Shown here in pieces: positions 1 through 12,800 of a DNA stretch of 64,000 nucleotides. Source of the stretch: Petrolisthes cinctipes (lineage: Eukaryota; Arthropoda; Malacostraca; Decapoda; Porcellanidae); NCBI GenBank assembly GCA_033782935.1, contig JAWQEG010000003.1, positions 2,554,501 to 2,618,500 of the forward strand, read 5' to 3'. Position 1 is the stretch's first letter, and each line of letters opens with the position of its first letter. Position numbers and translations under genes: made by a program. The notes below the pieces were generated by a model that saw only the letters and a list, made by a program, of their open reading frames with translations, ran no database searches and was not told the origin of the DNA.

Positions 1-639
1 ATATGTGCATGCATCTTCTGTATCCGTTTATATCTCAAATTCAGACTCAAAACACTCGAAAATTCGATATTTTGGGGTCCCAGAAGCAATCTGTACTTGC
101 CTACTCCGTGTTAGAGTATTTTTAAAATACAGGACCAAAACAAGCTGAAAATCGATATTTTAGGTGTCCATAGTCAATATGTGTATGCATCTTCTGCACC
201 CGTTTATATCCTAAATTCAACCTCAAAACACCCGAAAATCCGATATTTTTGGGTCCCAGAAGCGATCTGTACATGCCTACTCAGTGCTAGAATGTTTTCA
301 AAATATAGGCTCAAAACATGCTAAAAATCGATACTTTAAGTGTCCAAAGTCGATATGTGCATGCATCTTCTGTACCCGTTTATATTTCAAATTCGGGCTC
401 CAAACACCCGAAAATTCGATATTTTGGGGTCCCAGAAGCGATCTGTACATGTATAGTCAGTGCTAGAATGTTTTCAAAATACAGGCCCAAAACATGCTGA
501 AAATCGATATTTTAGGTGCCCAAGTCAATATGTGCATGCATCTTCTGTACCCGTTTATATCTCAAATTCAGGCTCAAATCACCCGAAAATTCGGTATTTT
601 TGGTTCCTAGAAGCGATCTGTACATCCCTACTCCTAGTT

Positions 640-1949
640 AGAATGTTTTTAAGATACAGACCCAAAACATGCTCAAAATCGACATTTTAGGTGCCCAAAA
701 GTCGATATGTGCATGCATCTCCTGTACCCGTTTATATCTCAAATTCAGGCTCAAAACACCCGAAAATTCGATATTTTGGGGTCCCAGAAGCAATCTGTCT
801 ATGCCTATTCAGTGCTAGAATATTTTCAAAATATAGGCCCAAAACATGCTAAAAATCGATATTTTAGGTGCGCAAAGTCGATATCTCAAATTCAGGCCCA
901 AAACACCCGAAAATTCGATATTTTGGGGTCCCAGAAGCGATCTGTACATGCCTACCCCGTGTTAGAGTATTTTCAATATACAGGCCCAAAACATACTGAA
1001 AATCGATATTTTAAGTGTCCAAAGTCGATATGTGCATGCATCATCTGTACCCGTTTATATCTCAAATTCAGGCTCAAAACACCCGAAAATTCGATATTTT
1101 TGGGTCCCAGAAGCGATCTGTACATGCCTACTCCTAGTTAGAGTATTTTCTAGATACAGACCCAAAACATGCTCAAAATCGATATTTTAGGTGCCCAAAA
1201 GTCGATATGTGCATGCATCTTCTGTACCCGTATATATATCAAATTCAGGCTCAAAACACCCGAAAACTCGATATTTTGGGGTCCCAGAAGCGATCTGTAC
1301 ATGCCTACTCAGTGCTAGAATATTTTCAAAATATAGGCCTAAAACATGCTAAAAATCGATATTTTAGGTGCCCAAAGTCGATATCTCAAATTCAGGCCCA
1401 AAACACCCAAAAATCGATATTTTGGGGTCCCAGAAGCGATCTGTACATGCCTACTCCGTGTTAGAGTACTTTCAATATACAGGCCCAAAACATACTGAAA
1501 ATCGATCTTTTAGGTGCCCAAAGTCAATATGTGGATGCATCTTCTGTACCCGTTCATATCTCAAATTCAGGCTCAAAACACCCGAAAATTCGATATTTTG
1601 GGGTCCCAGAAGCGATCTGTACTTGCTTACTCCGTGTTAGAATGTTTTTAAGATACAGACCCAAAACATGCTCAAAATCGATATTTAAGGTGCCCAAAAG
1701 TCGATATGTGCATGCATCTCCTGTACCCGTTTATATCTCAAATTCAGGCTCAAAACACCCGAAAATTCGATATTTTGGGGTCCCAGAAGCAATCTGTCTA
1801 TGCCTACTCAGTGCTAGAATATTTTCAAAATATAGGCCCAAAACATGCTAAAAATCGATATTTTAGGTGCGCAAAGTCGATATCTCAAATTCAGGCCCAA
1901 AACACCCGAAAATTCGATATTTTGGGGTCCCAGAAGCGATCTGTACATG
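640..1949 (+). repeat. 999-bp higher-order repeat, two partial copies
   Basis: About 640-950 and 1639-1949 are nearly identical at a shift of 999 bp. Shared private variants include the TTTTTAAGATACAG motif, the GCAATCTGTCTATGCC site and the GTGCGCAAAGTCG junction. A further segment near 460-690 recurs near 1958-2189 at a shift of about 1498 bp, sharing a GGTTCCTAGAAGC variant. The copies are nested, as expected from successive unequal exchanges. Confidence 0.8.
877..1023 (+). repeat. Reference class B monomer (147 bp, 29-bp deletion)
   Basis: This unit reads GTCGATATCTCAAATTC, where class A has 29 extra bases between GTCGATAT and CTCAAATTC. The missing segment ends in ATAT and is preceded by ATAT, so a single slippage or microhomology deletion explains it. 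Class B is the commonest short class, often following one or more class A units, and is found from end to end of the window (for example near 3400, 6910, 16630, 23640, 36360 and 57785). Confidence 0.9.
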
Positions 1950-2376
1950 TATAGTCAGTGCTAGAATGTTTTCAAAATACAGGCCCAAAACATGCTGAAA
2001 ATCGATATTTTAGGTGCCCAAAGTCAATATGTGCATACATCTTCTGTACCCGTTTATATCTCAAATTTAGGCTCAAATCACCCGAAAATTCGGTATTTTT
2101 GGTTCCTAGAAGCGATCTGTACATCCCTACTCCTAGTTAGAATGTTTTTAAGATACAGACCCAAAACATGCTCAAAATCGATATTTTAGGTGCCCAAAAG
2201 TCGATATGTGCATGCATCTCCTGTACCCGTTTATATATCAAATTCAGGCTCAAAACACCCGAAAATTCGATATTTTGGGGTCCCAGAAGTGATCTGTACA
2301 TGCCTACTTAGTGATAGAATATTTTCAAAATATAGGCCCAAAACATACTGAAAATCGATCTTTTAGGTCCCCAAAA

Positions 2377-2534
2377 GTCGATATGTGCATTCATCTTCTG
2401 TACCCGTTTATATATCAAATTCAGGCTCCAAACACCCGAAAATTCGATATTTTTGGGTCCCAGAGGCGATCTGTACATGCCTACTCAGATGCAGGCCCAA
2501 AACATGCTGAAAATCGATATTTTACGTGCCCAAA
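2377..2534 (+). repeat. Reference class C monomer (158 bp, dyad replaced)
   Basis: The usual segment between CCTACTCAG and GGCCCAAAAC is replaced by the five bases ATGCA, a net loss of 18 bp compared with class A. The lost piece contains the whole 15-bp A/T dyad. Class C is always followed by a unit starting GTCAACATG or a close relative. Further examples lie near 4660, 7165, 9340, 12350, 14190, 21385, 38885, 50820, 54055, 58035 and 63205. A sister form has AGAAGCAG instead (near 3650, 5500, 8330, 11335 and 13185). Confidence 0.9.
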
Positions 2535-5290
2535 GTCAACATGTGTATGCATCTTCTGCACTCGTTTATATCTCAAATTCAACCTCAAAACACCCGAAAA
2601 TTCGATATTTTGGTGTCCCAGAAGCGATCTGTACATGCCTACTCAGTGCTAGAGTTTTTTCAAAATATAGGCTTAAAACATGCTAAAAATCGATATTTTA
2701 AGTGTCCAAAGTCAATATGTGCATGCATCATCTGTACCCGTTTATATCTCAAATTCAGGCTCAAAACACCCGAAAATTCGATATTTTGGGGTCCCAGAAG
2801 TGATCTGTACATGCCTACTTAGTGATAGAATATTTTCAAAATATAGGCCTAAAACATGCTAAAAATCGATATTTTAGGTGCCTACAGTTGATATCTCAAA
2901 TTCAGGCCTAAAACACCCGAAAATTCGATATTTTGGGGTCCCAGAAGCGAACTGTACATGCCTACTCCGTGTTAGAGTATTTTCAAAATACAGGCCCAAA
3001 ACATACTGAAAATCGATCTTTTAGGTGCCAAAAAGTCGATATGTGCATGCATCTTCTGTACCCGTTTTTATCCCAAATTAAACCTCAAAACACCCGAAAA
3101 TTCGATATTTTTGGGTCCCAGAAGCGATCTGTACATGCCTACTCAGTGCTGGAATTTTTTCAAAATATAGGCTCAAAACATGCTAAAAATCGATATTTTA
3201 AGTGTCCAAAGTCAATATGTGCATGCATCATCTGTACCCGTTTATATCTCAAATTCAGGCTCAAAACACCCGAAAATTCGATATTTTGGGGTCCCAGAAG
3301 TGAGCTGTACATGCCTACTTAGTGCTAGAATATTTTAAAAATATAGGCCCAAAACATGCTAAAAATCGATATTTTAGGTGCCCAAAATCGATATCTCAAA
3401 TTCAGGCCCAAAACACCCGAAAATTCGATATTTTGGGGTCCCTGAAGCGAACTGTACATGCCTACTCCGTGTTAGAGTATTATCAAATTACAGGCCCAAA
3501 ACATACTGAAAATCGATCTTTTAGGTGCCCAAAAGTCAATATGTGCATGCATCTTCTGTACCCGTTTATATCTCAAATTCAGGCTCCAAACACCCGAAAA
3601 TTCGGTATATTTTGGGGTCCCAGAAGCGATCTGTACATGCCTACTCAGAAGCAGGCCCAAAACATACTGAAAATCGATATTTTAGGTGCCCAAAGTCAAC
3701 ATGTGTATGCATCTTCTGCACTCGTTTATATCTAAAATTCAACCTCAAAACACCCGAAAATTCGATAATTTTGGGTCCCAGAAGCGATCTGTACATGTCT
3801 AGTCAGTGCTAGAATGTTTTAAAAATATAGGCTCAAAACATGCTAAAAAATCGATATTTTAAGTGTCCAAAGTCGATATGTGCATGCATCTTCGGTACCC
3901 GTATATATCTCAAATTAAGGCTCAAAACACCCGAAAATTCGATATTTTTGGGTCCCAGAAGCGATCTGTACATGCCTACTCCTAGTTAGAGTATTTTCAA
4001 AATACATGCCCAAAACATGCTGAAAATCGATATTTTAGGTGCCCAAAGTCAATATGTGCATGCAGCTTCTGTACCCGTTTTAATATCAAATTCAGGTTAA
4101 AAACACCCGAAAATTCGCTATTTTTGGGTCCTAGAAGCGATCTGTACATCCCTACTCCTAGCTAGAATGTTTTCAAGATACAGACCCAAAACATGCTCCA
4201 AATCGATATTTTAGGTGCCCAAAAGTCGTTATGTGCATGCATCCTCTGTACCCGTTTATATCTCAAATTCTGGCTCAAAACACCCGAAAATTCGATATTT
4301 TGGGGTCCCATAAGCGATCTGTACATGCCTACTCAGTGCTAGAATATTTTCAAAAAATAGGCCCAAAACATGCTAAAAATCTATATTTTAGGTGCCCAAA
4401 GTCGATATCTCAAATTCAGGCCCAAAACACCCGAAAATTCGATATTTTGGTGTCCCAGAAGCGATCTGTACATACCTACTCCGTTTTAGAGTATTTTCAA
4501 AATACAGTCCCAAAACATACTGAAAATCGATCTTTTAGGTGCCCAAAAGTCGATATGTGCATGCATCTTCTGTACCCGTTTATATCTCAAATCCAGGCTC
4601 CAAACACCCGAAAATTCGATATTTTGTGGTCCCAGAAGCGATCTGTACATGCCTACTCAGATGCAGGCCCAAAACATGCTGAAAATCGATATTTTAGGTG
4701 CCCAAAGTCAACATGTGTATGCATCTTCTGCACTCGTTTATATCTCAAATTCAATCTCAAAACACCCGAAAACTCGAAAATTTTGGGTCCCAGAAGCGAT
4801 CTGTACATGTCTAGCCAGTGCTAGAATGTTTTCAAAATATAGGCTTAAACATGCTATAAATCGATATTTTAAGTGTCCAAAGTCGATATGTGCATGCTTC
4901 TTCTGCACCCGTTTATATCCCAAATAAAACCTCAAAACACCTGAAAATTAGATATTTTTGGGTCCAAGAAGCGATCTGTACATGCCTACTCAGTGCTAGA
5001 ATGTTTTCAAGATACAGACCCAAAACATGCTCAAAATCGATATTTTAGGTGCCCAGAAGTCGATATGTGCATGCATCTTCAGTACCCGTTTATATCTCAA
5101 ATTCAGGCTCTAAACACCCGAAAATTCGATATTTTTTGGGTCCCAGAAGTGATTTGTACATGCCTACTTAGTGCTAGAATATTTTCAAAATATAGGCCAA
5201 AAACATGCTAAAAATCGATATTTTAAGTGCCCAAAGTCGATATCTCAAATTCAGGCCCAAAACACCCGAAAATTCGATATTTTGGGGTCC
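2520..5290 (+). repeat. 3-kb HOR, copy 1 (partial)
   Basis: From about 2520 to 5290 the sequence matches 7198-9968 at a shift of 4678 bp with only scattered differences. Diagnostic variants include CCCAAATTAAACCTC near 3075, GTCGTTATGTGC near 4228, the ATTCTGGCTC site near 4268 and GAAAATTAGATATT near 4943. Upstream of 2520 the match falls to the ordinary family level. Confidence 0.85.
5179..5193 (+). repeat. A/T dyad, type 1 (ATATTTT-C-AAAATAT)
   Basis: A perfect 7+1+7 inverted repeat in the last third of the unit, between GTGCTAGA and AGGCC. Most units of the CAGTGCTAG or TTAGTGCTAG subfamily carry it unchanged. It could extrude as a small hairpin or present a symmetrical protein site. Neither is shown by the sequence alone. 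Confidence 0.85.
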
Positions 5291-5719
5291 CTGAAGCGAA
5301 CTGTACATGCCTACTCCGTGTTAGAGTATTTTCAAATTACAGGCCCAAAACATACTGAAAATCGATCTTTTAGGTGCCCAAAAGTCGATATGTGCATGCA
5401 TCTTCTGTACCCGTTTATATCTCAAATTCAGGCTCCAAACACCCGAAAATTCGGTATATTTTGGGGTCCCAGAAGCGATCTGTACATGCCTACTCAGAAG
5501 CAGGCCCAAAACATGCTGAAAATCGATATTTTAGGTGCCCAAAGTCAACATGTGTATGGATCTTCTGCACTCGTTTATATCTAAAATTCAACCTCAAAAC
5601 ACCCGAAAACTCGATAATTTTTGGTCCCAGAAGCGATCTGTACATGTCTAGTCAGTGCTAGAATGTTTTAAAAATATAGGCTCAAAACATGCTAAAAATC
5701 GATATTTTAAGTGTCCAAA

Positions 5720-5896
5720 GTCGATATGTGCATGCATCTTCTGTACCCGTTTATATCTCAAATTCAGGCTCAAAACACCCGAAAATTCGTTATTTTTGGG
5801 TCCTAGAAGCGATCTGTACATCCCTACTCCTAGCAAGAATGTTTTCAAGATACAGACCCAAAACATGCTCCAAATCGATATTTTAGGTGCCCAAAA
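5720..5896 (+). repeat. Reference full-length monomer, class A (177 bp)
   Basis: A representative full unit, taken from one GTCGATATG to the next equivalent site. In order it holds an 8-bp palindrome TGCATGCA, the CCCGTTTATATC block, a CCCGAAAATTCG block (here followed by TTATTTT), a GGGTCC box, GATCTGTACATCCC, a degenerate dyad, and ATCGATATTTTAGGTGCC. The unit is 176 bp when it ends in CCCAAAG and 177 bp when it ends in CCCAAAAG, and both forms are common. The one-base difference decides whether open reading frames run on into the next unit. Confidence 0.9.
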
Positions 5897-6841
5897 GTCG
5901 TTATGTGCATGCATCCTCTGTACCACTTTATATCACAAATTCAGGCTCAGAACACCCGAAAATTCGATATTTTGGGGTCCCATAAGCGATCTGTACATGC
6001 CTACTCAGTGCTAGAATATTTTAAATAAATAGGCCCAAAACATGCTAAAAATCGATATTTTAGGTGCCCATAGTCGATATCTCAAATTCAGGCCCAAAAC
6101 ACCCGAAAATTCGATATTTTGGTGTCCCAGAAGCGATCTGTACATACCTACTCCGTGTTAGAGTATTTTCAAAATACAGTCCCAAAACATACTGAAAATC
6201 GATCTTTTAGGTGCCCAAAAGTCGATATGTGCATGCATCTTCTGTACCCGTTTATATCTCAAATCCAGGCTCCAAACACCCGAAAATTCGATATTTTGGG
6301 GTCCCAGAAGCGATTTGTACATGCCTACTCAGATGCAGGCCCAAAACATGCTGAAAATCGATATTTTAGGTGCCCAAAGTCAACATGTGTATGCATCTTC
6401 TGCACTCGTTTATATCTCAAATTCAATCTCAAAACACCCGAAAACTCGAAAATTTTGGGTCCCAGAAGCGATCTGTACATGTCTAGCCAGTGCTTGAATG
6501 TTTTCAAAATATAGGCTTAAACATGCTATAAATCGATATTTTAAGTGTCCAAAGTCGATATGTGCATGCTTCTTCTGCACCCGTTTATATCCCAAATAAA
6601 ACCTCAAAACACCTGAAAATTCGATATTTTTGGGTCCCAGAAGCGATCTGTACATGCCTACTCAGTGCTAGAATGTTTTCAAGATATAGACCCAAAACAT
6701 GCTCAAAATCGATATTTTAGGTGCCCAGAAGTCGATATGTGCATGCATCTTCAGTACCCGTTTATATCTCAAATTCAGGCTCTAAACACCCGAAAATTCG
6801 ATATTTTGGGGTCCCAAAAGTGATCTGTACATGCCTACTTA

Positions 6842-9800
6842 GTGCTAGAATATTTTCAAAATATAGGCCAAAAACATGCTAAAAATCGATATTTTAAGTG
6901 CCCAAAGTCGATATCACAAATTCAGGCCCAAAACACCCGAAAATTCGATATTTTGGGGTCCCAGAAGCGAACTGTACATGCCTACTCCGTGTTAGAGTAT
7001 TTTCAAAATACAGGCCCAAAACATACTGAAAATCGATCTTTTAGGTGCCCAAAGGTCGATATGTGCATGAATCTTCTGTACCCGTTTATATCTCAAATTC
7101 AGGCTCCAAACACCTGAAAATTCGATATTTTGGGGTCCAAGAAGCGATATGTACTTGCCTACTCAGATGCAGGCCCAAAACATGCTGAAAATCGATATTT
7201 TAGGTTTCCAAAGTCAACATGTGTATTCATCTTCTGCACTCGTTTATATCTCAAATTCAACCTCAAAACACCCGAAAATTCGATATTTTGGTGTCCCAGA
7301 AGCGATCTGTACATGCCTACTCAGTGCTAGAGTTTTTTCAAAATATAGGCTTAAAACATGCTAAAAATCGATATTTTAAGTGTCCAAAGTCAATATGTGC
7401 ATGCATCATCTGTACCCTTTTATATCTCAAATTCAGGCTCAAAACACCCGAAAATTCGATATTTTGGGGTCCCAGAAGTGATCTGTACATGCCTACTTAG
7501 TGATAGAATATTTTCAAAATATAGGCCTAAAACATGCTATAAATCGATATTTTAGGTGCCTACAGTCGATATCTCAAATTCAGGCCTAAAACACCCGAAA
7601 ATTCGATATTTTGGGGTCCCAGAAGCGAACTGTACATGCCTACTCCGTGTTAGAGTATTTTCAAAATACAGGCCCAAAACATACTGAAAATCGATCTTTT
7701 AGGTGCCAAAAAGTCGATATGTGCATGCATCTTCTGTACCCGTTTTTATCCCAAATTAAACCTCAAAACACCCGAAAATTCGATATTTTTGGGTCCCAGA
7801 AGCGATCTGTACATGCCTACTCAGTGCTGGAATTTTTTCAAAATATAGGCTCAAAACATGCTAAAAATCGATATTTTAAGTGTCCAAAGTCGATATGTTC
7901 ATGCATCTTCTGTACCCGTTTATATCTCAAATTCAGGCTCAAAACACTTGAGAATTCGATATTTTGGGGTCCCAGAAGTGAGCTGTACATGCCTACTTAG
8001 TGCTAGAATATTTTCAAAATATAGGCCCAAAACATGCTAAAAATCGATATTTTAGGTGCCCAAAATCGATATCTCAAATTCAGGCCCAAAACACCCGAAA
8101 ATTCGATATTTTGGGGTCCCTGAAGCGAACTGTACATGCCTACTCCGTGTTAGAGTATTATCAAATTACAGGCCCAAAACATACTGAAAATCGATCTTTT
8201 AGGTGCCCAAAAGTCGATATGTGCATGCATCTTCTGTACCCGTTTATATCTCAAATTCAGGCTCCAAACACCCGAAAATTCGGTATATTTTGGGGTCGCA
8301 GAAGCGATCTGTACATGCCTACTCAGAAGCAGGCCCAAAACATACTGAAAATCGATATTTTAGGTGCCCAAAGTCAACATGTGTATGCATCTTCTGCACT
8401 CGTTTATATCTAAAATTCAACCTCAAAACACCCGAAAATTCAATAATTTTGGGTCCCAGAAGCGATCTGTACATGTCTAGTCAGTGCTAGAATGTTTTAA
8501 AAATATAGGCTCAAAACATGCTAAAAAATCGATATTTTAAGTGTCCAAAGTCGATATGTGCATGCATCTTCGGTACCCGTTTATATCTCAAATTAAGGCT
8601 CAAAACACCCGAAAATTCGATATTTTTGGGACCCAGAAGCGATCTGTACATGCCTACTCCTAGTTAGAGTATTTTCAAAATACATGCCCAAAACATGCTG
8701 AAAATCGATATTTTAGGTGCCCAAAGTCAATATGTGCATGCATCTTCTGTACCCGTTTTTATATCAAATTCAGGTTAAAAACACCCGAAAATTCGCTATT
8801 TTTGGGTCCTAGAAGCGATCTGTACATCCCTACTCCTAGCTAGAATGTTTTCAAGATACAGACCCAAAACATGCTCCAAATCGATATTTTAGGTGCCCAA
8901 AAGTCGTTATGTGCATGCATCCTCTGTACCCGTTTATATCTCAAATTCTGGCTCAAAACACCCGAAAATTCGATATTTTGGGGTCCCATAAGCGATCTGT
9001 ACATGCCTACTCAGTGCTAGAATATTTTCAAAAAATAGGCCCAAAACATGCTAAAAATCTATATTTTAGGTGCCCAAAGTCGATATCTCAAATTCAGGCC
9101 CAAAACACCCGAAAATTCGATATTTTGGTGTCCCAGAAGTGATCTGTACATACCTACTCCGTTTTAGAGTATTTTCAAAATACAGTCCCAAAACATACTG
9201 AAAATCGATCTTTTAGGTGCCCAAAAGTCGATATGTGCATGCATCTTCTGTACCCGTTTATATCTCAAATCCAGGCTCCAAACACCCGAAAATTCGATAT
9301 TTTGTGGTCCCAGAAGCGATCTGTACATGCCTACTCAGATGCAGGCCCAAAACATGCTGAAAATCGATATTTTAGGTGCCCAAAGTCAACATGTGTATGC
9401 ATCTTCTGCACTCGTTTATATCTCAAATTCAATCTCAAAACACCCGAAAACTCGAAAATTTTGGGTCCCAGAAGCGATCTGTACATGTCTAGCCAGTGCT
9501 AGAATGTTTTCAAAATATAGGCTTAAACATGCTATAAATCGATATTTTAAGTGTCCAAAGTCGATATGTGCATGCTTCTTCTGCACCCGTTTATATCCCA
9601 AATAAAACCTCAAAACACCTGAAAATTAGATATTTTTGGGTCCAAGAAGCAATCTGTACATGCCTACTCAGTGCTAGAATGTTTTCAAGATACAGACCCA
9701 AAACATGCTCAAAATCGATATTTTAGGTGCCCAGAAGTCGATATGCGCATGCATCTTCAGTACCCGTTTATATCTCAAATTCAGGCTCTAAACACCCGAA

Positions 9801-9848
9801 AATTCGATATTTTTTGGGTCCCAGAAGTGATTTGTACATGCCTACTTA
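6842..9848 (+). repeat. 3007-bp HOR, copy 2
   Basis: Nearly identical to the next 3007 bp in tandem. It holds about 18 monomers of classes A, B and C in a fixed order, including a class C unit near 7165, an AGAAGCAG form near 8330 and another class C near 9340. It differs from copy 3 by single bases such as GCGATATGTACTT versus GCGATCTGTACTT near 7150 and 10157. Confidence 0.85.
7655..7669 (+). repeat. A/T dyad, type 2 (GTATTTT-C-AAAATAC)
   Basis: The same position in the CCGTGTTAG and CCTAGTTAG subfamilies. The outermost pair is G:C instead of A:T, so both arms changed together and the inverted repeat stays perfect. Other subfamilies have imperfect versions, for instance GTATTTTCAATATAC or ATGTTTTCAAGATAC. 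Confidence 0.85.
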
Positions 9849-12800
9849 GTGCTAGAATATTTTCAAAATATAGGCCAAAAACATGCTAAAAATCGATATT
9901 TTAAGTGCCCAAAGTCGATATCTCAAATTCAGGCCCAAAACACCCGAAAATTAGATATTTTGGGGTCCCAGAAGCGAACTGTACATGCCTACTCCGTGTT
10001 AGAGTATTTTCAAAATACAGGCCCAAAACATACTGAAAATCGATCTTTTAGGTGCCCAAAGGTCGATATGTGCATGAATCTTCTGTACCCGTTTATATCT
10101 CAAATTCAGGCTCCAAACACCTGAAAATTCGATATTTTGGGGTCCAAGAAGCGATCTGTACTTGCCTACTCAGATGCAGGCCCAAAACATGCTGAAAATC
10201 GATATTTTAGGTTTCCAAAGTCAACATGTGTATTCATCTTCTGCACTCGTTTATATCTCAAATTCAACCTCAAAACACCCGAAAATTCGATATTTTGGTG
10301 TCCCAGAAGCGATCTGTACATGCCTACTCAGTGCTAGAGTTTTTTCAAAATATAGGCTTAAAACATGCTAAAAATCGATATTTTAAGTGTCCAAAGTCAA
10401 TATGTGCATGCATCATCTGTACCCGTTTATATCTCAAATTCAGGCTCAAAACACCCGAAAATTCGATATTTTGGGGTCCCAGAAGTAATCTGTACATGCC
10501 TACTTAGTGATAGAATATTTTCAAAATATAGGCCTAAAACATGCTAAAAATCGATATTTTAGGTGCCTACAGTCGATATCTCAAATTCAGGCCTAAAACA
10601 CCCGAAAATTCGATATTTTGGGGTCCCAGAAGCGAACTGTACATGCCTACTCCGTGTTAGAGTATTTTCAAAATACAGGCCCAAAACATACTGAAAATCG
10701 ATCTTTTAGGTGCCAAAAAGTCGATATGTGCATGCATCTTCTGTACCCGTTTTTATCCCAAATTAAACCTCAAAACACCCGAAAATTCGATATTTTTGGG
10801 TCCCAGAAGCGATCTGTACATGCCTACTCAGTGCTGGAATTTTTTCAAAATATAGGCTCAAAACATGCTAAAAATCGATATTTTAAGTGTCCAAAGTCGA
10901 TATGTTCATGCATCTTCTGTACCCGTTTATATCTCAAATTCAGGCTCAAAACACTTGAGAATTCGATATTTTGGGGTCCCAGAAGTGAGCTGTACATGCC
11001 TACTTAGTGCTAGAATATTTTAAAAATATAGGCCCAAAACATGCTAAAAATCGATATTTTAGGTGCCCAAAATCGATATCTCAAATTCAGGCCCAAAACA
11101 CCCGAAAATTCGATATTTTGGGGTCCCTGAAGCGAACTGTACATGCCTACTCCGTGTTAGAGTATTATCAAATTACAGGCCCAAAACATACTGAAAATCG
11201 ATCTTTTAGGTGCCCAAAAGTCGATATGTGCATGCATCTTCTGTACCCGTTTATATCTCAAATTCAGGCTCCAAACACCCGAAAATTCGGTATATTTTGG
11301 GGTCCCAGAAGCGATCTGTACATGCCTACTCAGAAGCAGGCCCAAAACATACTGAAAATCGATATTTTAGGTGCCCAAAGTCAACATGTGTATGCATCTT
11401 CTGCACTCGTTTATATCTAAAATTCAACCTCAAAACACCCGAAAATTCGATAATTTTGGGTCCCAGAAGCGATCTGTACATGTCTAGTCAGTGCTAGAAT
11501 GTTTTAAAAATATAGGCTCAAAACATGCTAAAAAATCGATATTTTAAGTGTCCAAAGTCGATATGTGCATGCATCTTCGGTACCCGTTTATATCTCAAAT
11601 TAAGGCTCAAAACACCCGAAAATTCGATATTTTTGGGTCCCAGAAGCGATCTGTACATGCCTACTCCTAGTTAGAGTATTTTCAAAATACATGCCCAAAA
11701 CATACTGAAAATCGATATTTTAGGTGCCCAAAGTCAATATGTGCATGCATCTTCTGTACCCGTTTTTATATCAAATTCAGGTTAAAAACACCCGAAAATT
11801 CGCTATTTTTGGGTCCTAGAAGCGATCTGTACATCCCTACTCCTAGCTAGAATGTTTTCAAGATACAGACCCAAAACATGCTCCAAATCGATATTTTAGG
11901 TGCCCAAAAGTCGTTATGTGCATGCATCCTCTGTACCCGTTTATATCTCAAATTCTGGCTCAAAACACCCGAAAATTCGATATTTTGGGGTCCCATAAGC
12001 GATCTGTACATGCCTACTCAGTGCTAGAATATTTTCAAAAAATAGGCCCAAAACATGCTAAAAATCTATATTTTAGGTGCCCAAAGTCGATATCTCAAAT
12101 TCAGGCCCAAAACACCCGAAAATTCGATATTTTGGTGTCCCAGAAGCGATCTGTACATACCTACTCCGTTTTAGAGTATTTTCAAAATACAGTCCCAAAA
12201 CATACTGAAAATCGATCTTTTAGGTGCCCAAAAGTCGATATGTGCATGCATCTTCTGTACCCGTTTATATCTCAAATCCAGGCTCCAAACACCCGAAAAT
12301 TCGATATTTTGTGGTCCCAGAAGCGATCTGTACATGCCTACTCAGATGCAGGCCCAAAACATGCTGAAAATCGATATTTTAGGTGCCCAAAGTCAACATG
12401 TGTATGCATCTTCTGCACTCGTTTATATCTCAAATTCAATCTCAAAACACCCGAAAACTCGAAAATTTTGGGTCCCAGAAGCGATCTGTACATGTCTAGC
12501 CAGTGCTAGAATGTTTTCAAAATATAGGCTTAAACATGCTATAAATCGATATTTTAAGTGTCCAAAGTCGATATGTGCATGCTTCTTCTGCACCCGTTTA
12601 TATCCCAAATAAAACCTCAAAACACCTGAAAATTAGATATTTTTGGGTCCAAGAAGCAATCTGTACATGCCTACTCAGTGCTAGAATGTTTTCAAGATAC
12701 AGACCCAAAACATGCTCAAAATCGATATTTTAGGTGCCCAGAAGTCGATATGTGCATGCATCTTCAGTACCCGTTTATATCTCAAATTCAGGCTCTAAAC

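Larger units (their letters stand above)
5171..6841 (+). repeat. 1671-bp HOR insert between copies 1 and 2
   Basis: The segment accounts for the difference between the 4678- and 3007-bp shifts. Its start (about 5171-5290) resembles 6842-6961, so it behaves as one unequal-exchange unit. Its first 490 bases match 12855-13345 at a shift of about 7684 bp, including the GGTATATTTTGGGG variant and the AGAAGCAG class C form. Confidence 0.7.
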
